From: Kaistella antarctica
GTDB taxonomy: Bacteria; Bacteroidota; Bacteroidia; Flavobacteriales; Weeksellaceae
NCBI RefSeq assembly: GCF_900109615.1
Contig: NZ_FOIX01000004.1
Location: 310,001 to 374,000, forward strand
Direction of reading: 5' to 3'
DNA length: 64,000 nt
Below the pieces are notes generated by a model. The model saw only the letters and a list, made by a program, of their open reading frames with translations. It ran no database searches and was not told the origin of the DNA. Position 1 is the stretch's first letter, and every line of letters begins with the position of its first letter. Below are positions 17,418-26,300 of this stretch, piece by piece. Made by a program: the position numbers and the translations under genes.

Positions 17418-17682
17418 GTCGATTTCTTTTCTTGTGCGAGGTGTATAGAATTATTCCTAAGGCAGTCATCACGAGCAACTGTAAATAATCGTCAATAGGG
17501 ACTGGAACTGGATCATCGTCATCATTTGGATTTCCAGGTCCAGCATTTGCCGTGTCGAACGCAGGTTTTTCACTTTGACTTGCTTCATTATTTCTTTCAG
17601 CACTGGAGAAAGGATTGCTTTCTTGCTGTGCTTGAGCCCAACTTCCGATACAAAAGAAAAATATTAATAAGATGTTTTTCAT
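17410..17682 (-). CDS. Small signal-peptide protein with C-terminal PID-type membrane tag
   Basis: A 90-aa protein of unknown function. Its parts are a Sec signal peptide (MKNILLIFFFCIGSWAQAQ), a Ser/Asn/Glu-rich linker, a Gly-Pro and poly-Asp stretch (NDDDDPVPVP), the motif PIDDYLQLLVMTALGIILY forming one TM helix, and a basic tail KKRNR. Motif plus helix plus basic end is the three-part plan of PEP-CTERM-like sorting tags; tags with a conserved P-I-D are known in Bacteroidota. A paralogue with the same plan is encoded at 39934-40203. This gene lies 58 bp downstream of a giant T9SS protein gene and has its own -7 box. No exosortase gene is in the window. Confidence 0.8.
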   Translation of the reverse strand: MKNILLIFFFCIGSWAQAQQESNPFSSAERNNEASQSEKPAFDTANAGPGNPNDDDDPVPVPIDDYLQLLVMTALGIILYTSHKKRNRLA

Positions 17683-17696
17683 TTACTAATTTTTTG

Positions 17697-17704
17697 CAAA
17701 GATA
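17697..17704 (-). promoter_or_regulatory. Putative -7 box for the small membrane-tag gene
   Basis: Minus-strand TATCTTTG 15 nt before the ATG at 17682. It matches TAnnTTTG; no clear -33 element. Confidence 0.45.
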
Positions 17705-17740
17705 TAAATCAGTACCTATATCATTGCTGTTTATATATTT

Positions 17741-20700
17741 TTATTTAATGATCTTTTTGGTGACCACTACACCATTTCTATTCACTTTCACTAGATAGAC
17801 ACCTTTAACTATGGCATTCCCATCAATTCTAACTTCCGTTCGATTAGGGGTAAATCTCACCATAAGTCGACCTGAAGAGTCGTAGACCTCAATTTCAGAA
17901 ATTTTCTTGGTAGATGATTTGACAACGAAATCGCTACCATCTCTGTAAACGACAACCTCCTCTTTTTTGATTATACTCGTTCCGAGTACAATATCATTTT
18001 CATAAACAATTTCAAATCGACCTTCAGTTAAACCTTCATTTGCCGTAAAGGTATAACTTTCTTGGGAGAGGTTTGTAATCGTGTTCGTTTGCTTATCTTT
18101 TAAATAAACATTTTGAGCTTCATTAAAAATACCTTCTTTTCCTGCCATTGCAATTTTATAGTTACCTGTTTCAAAACCTTTCATCCCAACTGAAACAACA
18201 TCTGCTTTATTGAGTGGGAACTGGCGACCTTGAATATTTAGTTTCATATCATCTAATTGAGAATAAAACGAATCGGAGCTTTCACCAAATTGTTTTGCAT
18301 CTGCATTAGACTCAAAAGCATTGGTTGCTCCTTGCGGATACGCGATTAGAATGGTATTAAAGTTCTGCGCCGGAGTAGTTAAACTTAACCAGAACCTGTC
18401 GATAACTGAATCAGACGCACCGGATCCTTTGTTGATAAATTTACTCCCACCTATGCCAGCATCTCGCATTGCATTGGTGAATTTTAGTCGCGTTGCTGCG
18501 GTTGCTTTTACTATAAATCCTTGTCCTACTTTAATATATCGTGTTGGAGTTTCTGTTGAAAAAGTTCCATTAGTTGCTGCTGTACCACCAGATAAAGCTG
18601 TCAAAGTTGCATAGTTTTCACCATTATAATTTGGACCTTGTTGCCCATAAACAGTTCTGTTGATGTTAGTCCAAAAATAGGCTGTACCATCAATATTGTT
18701 AGCGCTCTTTAATTCATAGAAATCAACATTTGATGGATAAGGATTACCTACTAAATTATACCCTTGTCCAGTAATATTCAGTTGAAATTCTTGATCACCA
18801 TTATGAGGTATTCCCGTGAATGGCCCTTCAAACATCCTATAATCTGTCTCGACTGGGCCAGTAGTACTGTTCCAAACTGGGTAGTAATTGCTGGCTCTGA
18901 TTGCATATCCTTTAGCTTCAACAAATTCGGTGGCAGCAGGATTACCTACTGCTGTAAATAAGTCAGTGGAGGTATTATATTCTAAGAAACGTGAATCGAC
19001 CGTGCCTGGTGAGAAAGCTTTTAGCATCTGACCAGCCACTGGACTTCCCCAATAGGTATAATCCAATCGTTTCATTTTTGCATTTCGCTTAACTGTTGCG
19101 GACCCAGTACCTGAATTTATACTTCCTTCCGTTTGCACAAAATTACCATCACTTTCTACAACTAAAGTTCCGTTATTAGTAAAATCACCGGTGGTGAAAC
19201 TGGTTAAAGTTGCAATATTTAAGGTATTTCCTGAATTGATAGTTAGTGTTTTAGAAACTAAACGCTCGGCAGTAATAAAGTTGCCATTGATTACTGCATT
19301 TAAATCTATGGTAGGAGTACCATTATCCCAAGCATCGGGTACAGTTCCGTTGTAAGTGGTAATATCTGATCGTGTTTTAACTGGAATAACATTCGAATTA
19401 GCTGACGCACAAGTTGCGTAAATTGCACGAATTCTGTAATAATATTGGGTATCTGGTAAGAGACCTGTTACTTCATCTATACTTGTCGAACTATCTGATA
19501 TAATTTTGGGACCATAGTTCGGCGAAAAGGTTGAAAATGATTCATCATTACTAATTTCTAATTCATAAGACGTTGCTCCGGCGACGGTATCCCAATTTGC
19601 CTCAAATGAGGTAAACGTAATATTTGTTGCGGCAAGCGCGATTGGCGCTTCCAGTATTCCGTTTCCACTCACCGCTACATTCTGCGTAACAGCGTTGGCT
19701 CCAGACACACTTACGCTGCCACTTGCAGATTCGCAGTAGATCGTAGGTGCGTATCGCACATAAACAATAGTTTCATCAATACCACGATTTGCATAAGGAA
19801 TTGTGCCGCTTGTACTCCAAGTAATCTGGTTATCTAATGAAATTTGAAAACTTGATGGAGCAGTAACTGTTAAGTCACCACTATCTGGAGACAGATAAGA
19901 TGCATTAACGTTAAATGACTGACTTGGCGAAATTTCATTAACAAGGATATCACCAAATAACAAAGCCGTTTCCGATACGGTCAAGATTGCACCTGGTGCT
20001 GTAACTCTGATTCCAAAATTTCTGGCGGTAGAATTATGATCAATAACCCTCACATAATATTTAGTTCCAGCTAATAGCATTGGCGCCAAAGTTTCAGACA
20101 GAGAATTCGTGCTGTTTGCATAAAATTCTCCTACGCCCGAAAGTGGACATTCACTGGTGAAAATTTCAAAATCAATATCTGGTCCAGTGCTGAATTCCAC
20201 GGAAACCGTATGTGGTCCATCTACAGCGGTAGTGAATTCATACCAAACATCATTCTTTGATGACGCATTTGTCAACCCAGTTGAAGGAGTTGCTCCTCTT
20301 AAAGTTCCTGTTAAGCGATTATCATCAATTGTAAGTACAATAGCATTAGCGCAGGAATCATTTCCAGGATTAGAAATCGTAACTGTTCCATTTAAAGAAA
20401 TAGTTTTATCACTGATTCCTGTAGTAGTAAGTCTTAGGTCGCCATTATAGCTGCCTCCTACTAAACCTGATTTCAACCGTACAAAAACTTCAACAGAAGC
20501 TACACTTCCAGATGCAGGTGAAAAGCTGACTGATGATGCAAACCCTGAACCGGCTGTTTTAGAAACCTCATAACCTGCAGGAGCAGTTACAACCAAGTCA
20601 GCAGTTAACACAATACCCGAAACTTGATAGCTATTTTCTCCAGATGGACCAAAGCCTTCTAAATAGGTGTAGGTGTTGGTTCCGTTTGCCGTTAGTGCCG

Positions 20701-21964
20701 TTGCGATTACTTGAGCAGTTACCTTACCAGATAAGGTCACATCAATTCCTAAAACACCGGGTACAGATGAAGTAATGGCAACAATATCATTACTAGCGTT
20801 GTTATATATTGCTTCTGTTAAACCTGCTTTCAGTCGTACATATATCGGGGTATTTACACCTGTATAATTTTCAACAGTTAATGGTGCTGAAGTGTAGGTA
20901 ACCCATATATTTTCATTCGAAGATATTTCCCAATTCTCACCCGGCACCAACAAAGCATTGGTACTTCCAGCGCTCAATCCTTCGCCACTCAGTACGAAAG
21001 ACTGCGAGGCAGAGGGACCATTGCCCAAAGAATAGGTAAATCCAGATAAGATGATGGGGGTTGCAAGTAATTTCGGTGAAGATACCGTAGCGTTGAGTAT
21101 TAATTCTTTTGTAATATTATTAGATAAGTTCACATCATAATATTCAAATATGATTTTATCTGTATAAGTACCCGCAACTGTAGTTGCCTTTAATCTAACT
21201 TTTAAAATTTCACTTACGGCATTGGCAGCAATTGGTAACTGATCCAAGGTGGTCCAAGTTAACCCGTCGTCACTTGAAAATTCGAAAGGTCCCGCAGTCG
21301 TATTATTAGATTCCAAAATAGCATCGATGTACTGTTTTGCTGAATCTGGAGTTAAATTAGCCCCCGTAATCGCAACATCTTGCGCGGGTGAAGCCGCACT
21401 ATTGGTGAAAGCTGAAAAGGTAAGAGGGCCTGTAGGATTAATAGTAAGAGTTGGCTGTGCGACAGTATAAGTCACTGTAATACCCGTTAATCTAGCCTGT
21501 TTTTCTAATCTAAAACTGGCATTTCTTATTGTTATACTTGAAGTTACATTTAGTCCTGAAAGTGTGTAAGGATCTTCTTCTAGTACACGAGTTAAAGCTG
21601 GATCAGTAGCGGTAAAAGCTGCGGTTCCGATAGAATATCGCAAAGGAGGTACATGACTTGTTACTGAATATAGTACTATATCAGTTATAGTTACTCCATT
21701 TGACGGAGTTAAAGTTAAAGAATTCCCGCTATGAGGATCAATAATAGTTTCTGACGCATATAATCTCAAAGTACCTTTAGTGAATCCAGGCATACTAGTT
21801 CCAGTATTCTTCTGTGTTGTAAAAGAAATGTTAGCATCAATTGCCCCTGACGTTGCACTAAATGTTTGTGTAACGGTGGTCGTTTGCCCCCAGCCCGCCG
21901 CAGTAATCAGAACGAAAAATAAACTAAAAATCGTGGTTTTAAAGGAAGATAAATTTACATTCAT
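17741..21964 (-). CDS. Giant secreted T9SS protein with Ig-like repeats, Fn3 and type A sorting domain (1407 aa)
   Basis: Predicted to cross the outer membrane through the type IX secretion system and stay on, or leave, the surface. Signal peptide MNVNLSSFKTTIFSLFFVLITAAGWGQ. An N-terminal beta domain is followed by several Ig-like repeats of about 95 aa (pattern FGPSGENSYQVSG ... VFVRLKSGLVGGSYNG, about residues 160-540). A pre-peptidase C-terminal-like domain starts at NDSCANAIVLT (about 545-660). A further Ig-like repeat and an Fn3 domain (VAGATSYELEIS, about 790-880) come next. From about 960 runs the module shared with its paralogues (RLDYTYWGSPVAGQML ... QGYNLVGNPYPSN ... DRFWLSLTTP). 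The last 70 residues are the type A sorting domain ending GVVVTKKIIK. No catalytic motif was found; adhesion or surface structure is likely. Confidence 0.85.
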   Translation of the reverse strand: MNVNLSSFKTTIFSLFFVLITAAGWGQTTTVTQTFSATSGAIDANISFTTQKNTGTSMPGFTKGTLRLYASETIIDPHSGNSLTLTPSNGVTITDIVLYSVTSHVPPLRYSIGTAAFTATDPALTRVLEEDPYTLSGLNVTSSITIRNASFRLEKQARLTGITVTYTVAQPTLTINPTGPLTFSAFTNSAASPAQDVAITGANLTPDSAKQYIDAILESNNTTAGPFEFSSDDGLTWTTLDQLPIAANAVSEILKVRLKATTVAGTYTDKIIFEYYDVNLSNNITKELILNATVSSPKLLATPIILSGFTYSLGNGPSASQSFVLSGEGLSAGSTNALLVPGENWEISSNENIWVTYTSAPLTVENYTGVNTPIYVRLKAGLTEAIYNNASNDIVAITSSVPGVLGIDVTLSGKVTAQVIATALTANGTNTYTYLEGFGPSGENSYQVSGIVLTADLVVTAPAGYEVSKTAGSGFASSVSFSPASGSVASVEVFVRLKSGLVGGSYNGDLRLTTTGISDKTISLNGTVTISNPGNDSCANAIVLTIDDNRLTGTLRGATPSTGLTNASSKNDVWYEFTTAVDGPHTVSVEFSTGPDIDFEIFTSECPLSGVGEFYANSTNSLSETLAPMLLAGTKYYVRVIDHNSTARNFGIRVTAPGAILTVSETALLFGDILVNEISPSQSFNVNASYLSPDSGDLTVTAPSSFQISLDNQITWSTSGTIPYANRGIDETIVYVRYAPTIYCESASGSVSVSGANAVTQNVAVSGNGILEAPIALAATNITFTSFEANWDTVAGATSYELEISNDESFSTFSPNYGPKIISDSSTSIDEVTGLLPDTQYYYRIRAIYATCASANSNVIPVKTRSDITTYNGTVPDAWDNGTPTIDLNAVINGNFITAERLVSKTLTINSGNTLNIATLTSFTTGDFTNNGTLVVESDGNFVQTEGSINSGTGSATVKRNAKMKRLDYTYWGSPVAGQMLKAFSPGTVDSRFLEYNTSTDLFTAVGNPAATEFVEAKGYAIRASNYYPVWNSTTGPVETDYRMFEGPFTGIPHNGDQEFQLNITGQGYNLVGNPYPSNVDFYELKSANNIDGTAYFWTNINRTVYGQQGPNYNGENYATLTALSGGTAATNGTFSTETPTRYIKVGQGFIVKATAATRLKFTNAMRDAGIGGSKFINKGSGASDSVIDRFWLSLTTPAQNFNTILIAYPQGATNAFESNADAKQFGESSDSFYSQLDDMKLNIQGRQFPLNKADVVSVGMKGFETGNYKIAMAGKEGIFNEAQNVYLKDKQTNTITNLSQESYTFTANEGLTEGRFEIVYENDIVLGTSIIKKEEVVVYRDGSDFVVKSSTKKISEIEVYDSSGRLMVRFTPNRTEVRIDGNAIVKGVYLVKVNRNGVVVTKKIIK

Positions 21965-22387
21965 ATCGTTTGTGTTTTCTTTTGAGTTAAGTTTGCAAAG
22001 TTACATAAATATTTACAATGGTACGTCGGTCAGGTGAAATGACTTTTTTCATTTACACATGTTCTTATTAAGTTCCGTCCTAGGCTTTATATTATCCTTT
22101 TAAATTAAGGTTATAGAAAATAAGAATCGAAACAATAAATAGCAACACTGGTGACTTACGGAAATATTTGCGCCAGGTTCGCAGGCAACCTTACTTTCAG
22201 GTTCGAAAATACAAAAGGCAATTCCTTCACAAATTATTTAATGAAAATTACTCTAAGAATAATCCGTATTATTTCAAGTCTATATTTACAACCGCCTTTT
22301 GAGCCATCAAAACCAGTTTCCTATTTCAGTTTCGCTCCCTTACTAGGAATTCGCACCACTTCGCGTACTGTTTATAGATTAGGAATT
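21965..22387. other. Intergenic region between two giant T9SS genes
   Basis: This 423-bp gap holds a -7 box (21996-22003) for the leftward gene starting at 21964. I saw no convincing gene, repeat or terminator in the rest; short reading frames there show no recognisable features. Confidence 0.5.
21996..22003 (-). promoter_or_regulatory. Putative -7 box of the 1407-aa T9SS gene
   Basis: Minus-strand TAACTTTG followed by CA, 31 nt before the ATG. The same ten bases, TAACTTTGCA, precede the 2378-aa paralogue on the other strand (26253-26262). Confidence 0.5.
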
Positions 22388-25300
22388 TTATTTTCTAATC
22401 TTTTTTGAGACAACTTTTCCAGCTTGGGTAATTTTTAAAATATACATGCCAGTCAAGAGTTTGGAGGCGTCAAGTCGAACCTCTTTTTGATTGGGTTGCA
22501 CCTTGCTCATCAATCTTCCCGAACTATCATAAACTTCAACACCTGAAATATTCTGGGAAGATTTTAAAACAAAATCATTGCCCGCATGGTAAAAAATCAA
22601 ATTCTCTTTTGCCCCAGTGCCAGTTCCTAAAACGCTTTCTGGTTGGTACACCAATTCAAATCGTCCTTCTGTTACTCCTTCACTGACGCTAAAAGAATAA
22701 GCACTGGCCGACAAGTTGATGAAAGCTCCCGTTTGTTTGTCTTTTAAATAAATATTTTGTTGGTCTGCAAAAATACCTTCTGCTTCTTGAAGAGATAGTT
22801 TATATTCCCCAGCTAAAAAATGATTACTTCCTACCTCAACCACATCGTTCGGATTTAAAGGATACTTTCTTCCCTGAATGCTTAATCGATGATCATCTAA
22901 ATTAGAAAAAAGAGCGTCCGAGCTCAACCCTAGTAGAGGAGCATCATAATCGAGTTCAAAATGATCAGTGGCATCTGGAGCATATGCAATGAGCATCGTG
23001 TTAAAATCTTGGGAAGGCGTCGTTAACTGAATCCAAAAACGATCTTTAGGTTGCTCTAACTGACGATCGTAGAAAATATCAGTCGTAGCAGCACTCCTAT
23101 TAGCATTATCAAAGACTAAATTTTTATCTTTTCCTGCGGGTAAAGCTTTTACGATAAAACCCTGTCCGACTTTTACAATACCCGTAGGTTTAATCGTACT
23201 CCCAGAGGCAGGAGTTCCACCAGCTTTATTATATACCGCATAATTTTCGCCTGTGTAATTCTGTCCCATTTCTCCTACATTAGCCACTCGGTTATTCCAG
23301 AAATAGGCGATTGATGCAATAACTGTCTTATTTTTTTCAAACAGTCCAGGGCTTCCCTCTAGGTTTATATTTGAGGCGTAGGGATTTCCTACCAAATTAT
23401 AACCAGCACCAGGACCTTCTGTTGGTGTTGTTATTCCAGACTGATACTTTAGCAGAAAATTATTAATACCGTTATTTAATGTGCCTGTAAATATTCCAGG
23501 CCATGCCGATGCCAAAGTATTGCTGAAATTATTAGGTGCTCGTATGGCATAACCTTTCGCAGGAATAAAAGTAGCGTTAGCAATATCATTTACCGAAGTG
23601 AATTTATCAGTTCCTTCATTATACGTTAAGAATCTAGTTAAAACAGTTTTCGGAGAAAAATCAATAAGCTTTTGATTTTGAACGGAAGAAGACCAATAAA
23701 CGTATTCCAAGCGTTTGATATTTGAATCGCGGAAAACTGATGAACTACCGGTTCCAGAATTGACACTTGTTGGTGTCTGAACAAAATTCGCCTCACTCTG
23801 TACCACTAAATTTCCATTATTGATAAAGTTACCCGTCGTAAAACTAGATCCAGCAGTAATGGTTAGCGTTTGAGTATTATCAATAGTCAGGCTTTTCGAA
23901 ATGAGTTTATCAGATGGCTTCGTGTTGAAATCTTCAGAAATAACCGCATGCAAATCAGGAGTGGGTAAGCCATTATCCCAAGCTTTATCGTCCCATGTGG
24001 TAGTATCAAACTTTGTAACTACTGTAATTCCATTGGAATTTGCGGAGGTCCCATTATTAGAAACTGCTCTTACTCTATAATAATAGGTTGTTTCCGGTAG
24101 TAACCCAATTACTTCATAAGTTCCGATATTCCCTACATCTTTGTTATCATATCCTGCAACAAAAGAATTACTTACTGCTGCAGTAGTGACGAGGATGTTA
24201 TCAATTCTACTGGTACCACCCGACGCGATGTCAGAATTATTAACAGCCTTATTTGAAGCAACTTTCCATCGGACTAAAACTAAGGGTTGATTATTGCAAA
24301 CTTCTGGTAACATAACATTTGATCTTCCTGAAGTCCAATTGTTCGCGACTTGTACCGTGCCAATATCAACCCAAGAACCAGTGGTCCCAATCTTATATTG
24401 CATTTGGAAATCTCGTGGTCCCGTATTAGAGGAACGCTGAATGGACGATATAAGAAGTGGATTGCTAAATCCCATCGAATTAATAGTGATCTGCCAGTAT
24501 TTATCATTACCTGAATACTGCCACTTAGTTCTTGTTGCTGCTCTTGTTTTGAAACCTGCTACATCTGAAATGGATGTACTCCCATCTGTTGATAATTCTT
24601 GATTTAGATTTAAAGAGCTTGCTTTACCAGAATCAGGAGTAAGAATCCTTCCATCTGTAGGGAAAGTCCATTCTGCTAAAGAATTGAGCGCCGTGAAAAA
24701 AGGCGATGTACTCACGTCTAACTTGTAGCTTGTTGCGCCAGGCACTGCATTCCAGTTTGCCGTAAATGAATTAGTCGTTATATTAGTAGCCGCTGTGGCG
24801 ACTGGTGGAACTGCGGATGCTGAAGTTCCCAACACTACATTATCCAGAAACACTCTTCTTGTATCGGAAGCGTTGTTAAAAAATTGAAATAGACCAAAAT
24901 ACGCGGAAGCTTTGATTAAGGCTCCGGAGTCAGTTACTGTACCCGCTGAAGTCGTAGGCGTAGCGCTGAAAGTAAAACCAGTAGAATAAAATAATTCAAA
25001 TACACCCGTATTACTTCTTGTTACTCTGATATTTAAACCAGCTAATAAAGCGTTTGCGTCAGTAATTGGACTATCGGGAAATGTTCCAACCTTAGCGCCA
25101 TAGTTGGAATTTCCATCCTTTTTCCAAAGTTCGATTTGATGAGTTTGACTTGCTGATCCAAATCTTAAATAATAACCTTTCCCATTACTCCCATCAATGG
25201 TATCTTGGTTATTAGACATTAAAATAATTCCATAAAAATCATTTGATGAAAGAGTAAATGCGGGTGAGCCTATGGAGAACCTCCATTCATTAACTTCAGT

Positions 25301-25543
25301 AGATGCTGTAGTTAAACTAGCATTTTGTTTTGAGGAGTTTGATGCTAAATAATAACCGTCTGTTGTGGCGCCACCAGTTGCATACGGTGAAGTATTTAAA
25401 ACTGCGTAATTATCGTTAGAATTATTGCCTGCCCACACCGGATTTGCGGTAAAGTTACCATCTGTAAAATAGTCTGTCTGTCCTAGAGCACATTGGCCAA
25501 TAAATAATAAGGTGACCGTTATAAATTTGAAAAATGATTTCAT
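22388..25543 (-). CDS. Giant secreted T9SS protein with N-terminal beta-sandwich, Fn3 and type A sorting domain (1051 aa)
   Basis: Paralogue of the neighbouring T9SS proteins. I place the start at the ATG 25541-25543, giving MKSFFKFITVTLLFIGQCALGQ, a good signal peptide; an upstream in-frame start at 25585 would sit 2 bp from the -7 box. The N-terminal 240 residues resemble a lectin-like jelly-roll (DNVVLGTSA end). An Fn3-like region interrupted by a second beta domain follows (VPGATSYKLDVS ... ETTYYYRVRAVS, about 255-500). The shared C-terminal module then runs from about 590 (RLEYVYWSSSVQNQKL ... GAGYNLVGNPYASN ... DRFWIQLTTPSQDFNTML ... EGRFELVY). The type A sorting domain ends GKVVSKKIRK. 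No enzyme active site is evident. Confidence 0.85.
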   Translation of the reverse strand: MKSFFKFITVTLLFIGQCALGQTDYFTDGNFTANPVWAGNNSNDNYAVLNTSPYATGGATTDGYYLASNSSKQNASLTTASTEVNEWRFSIGSPAFTLSSNDFYGIILMSNNQDTIDGSNGKGYYLRFGSASQTHQIELWKKDGNSNYGAKVGTFPDSPITDANALLAGLNIRVTRSNTGVFELFYSTGFTFSATPTTSAGTVTDSGALIKASAYFGLFQFFNNASDTRRVFLDNVVLGTSASAVPPVATAATNITTNSFTANWNAVPGATSYKLDVSTSPFFTALNSLAEWTFPTDGRILTPDSGKASSLNLNQELSTDGSTSISDVAGFKTRAATRTKWQYSGNDKYWQITINSMGFSNPLLISSIQRSSNTGPRDFQMQYKIGTTGSWVDIGTVQVANNWTSGRSNVMLPEVCNNQPLVLVRWKVASNKAVNNSDIASGGTSRIDNILVTTAAVSNSFVAGYDNKDVGNIGTYEVIGLLPETTYYYRVRAVSNNGTSANSNGITVVTKFDTTTWDDKAWDNGLPTPDLHAVISEDFNTKPSDKLISKSLTIDNTQTLTITAGSSFTTGNFINNGNLVVQSEANFVQTPTSVNSGTGSSSVFRDSNIKRLEYVYWSSSVQNQKLIDFSPKTVLTRFLTYNEGTDKFTSVNDIANATFIPAKGYAIRAPNNFSNTLASAWPGIFTGTLNNGINNFLLKYQSGITTPTEGPGAGYNLVGNPYASNINLEGSPGLFEKNKTVIASIAYFWNNRVANVGEMGQNYTGENYAVYNKAGGTPASGSTIKPTGIVKVGQGFIVKALPAGKDKNLVFDNANRSAATTDIFYDRQLEQPKDRFWIQLTTPSQDFNTMLIAYAPDATDHFELDYDAPLLGLSSDALFSNLDDHRLSIQGRKYPLNPNDVVEVGSNHFLAGEYKLSLQEAEGIFADQQNIYLKDKQTGAFINLSASAYSFSVSEGVTEGRFELVYQPESVLGTGTGAKENLIFYHAGNDFVLKSSQNISGVEVYDSSGRLMSKVQPNQKEVRLDASKLLTGMYILKITQAGKVVSKKIRK

Positions 25544-25587
25544 AGTTCTGCGATGTATCATATGTATCATATTAGACACAAACATAG

Positions 25588-25595
25588 CAAAATTA
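25588..25595 (-). promoter_or_regulatory. Putative -7 box of the 1051-aa T9SS gene
   Basis: Minus-strand TAATTTTG, 44 nt before the ATG at 25543. Its position supports that start over the in-frame codon at 25585. Confidence 0.5.
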
Positions 25596-26300
25596 TAATG
25601 AATAATTTATTAATAAATCATTTTACACTAACTTATATTCAAATAATCGCGCATAAAATTGCAGATTAAACAATATTAAAACGCAAACACTGTCTAAAAA
25701 ACTAAGGACATGCATAATAATCTGTTTTTCGATAGTATGACGCCCTCTTTTCTAAATGCGTAAAAAAAATAGAGATGCTGAGACAAAATCTCATTCTAAC
25801 TACTTTTATTTATTCTTAAATATAAATCATTGATAGCTTCCGAGCGATTTAGATGGTTTCAGATATGATGTCACTTTATATTCAAAATTGACCTGATTCT
25901 AAAATTCTGGAGAATGAACTTTACGAATTAGAAGTCACATGATAACAATCATTTAAAATCTTTAATTATTGCGATGATGCAGGTGTCATTACAAGCTATT
26001 GCGCTGTTTATTGATTCTATCAGGTAGTAATTTTCGTTTATTGATCAACTTTTTTTAACAAAAGTAAAAAATACTATAAAATATTATATTTAACACATAG
26101 TAATAATATAAAACCAATTTAGTTGAAAACAGGTGAACCTCATAACTTCAGAAAGAAGATAACAATCATTAAATCAAATGCCTAAAAAATATTTTTAAGC
26201 CAAGACCAGCGCTATTCTAGCATGAATTTAACATAATTTATTTTTTAATAGCTAACTTTGCATAAGAATTGGAAAAATTCTTATAATTATATCTCTTATT
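25596..26300. other. Intergenic region between divergent T9SS genes
   Basis: About 700 bp of AT-rich DNA between divergent giant genes. Apart from promoter-like boxes at both ends I see only a small GAGA/TCTC hairpin near 25780-25800. No gene or repeat is supported. Confidence 0.5.
26253..26260 (+). promoter_or_regulatory. Putative -7 box of the 2378-aa T9SS gene
   Basis: TAACTTTG followed by CA, 40 nt before the ATG at 26301. The same ten bases precede the 1407-aa gene. Confidence 0.5.
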
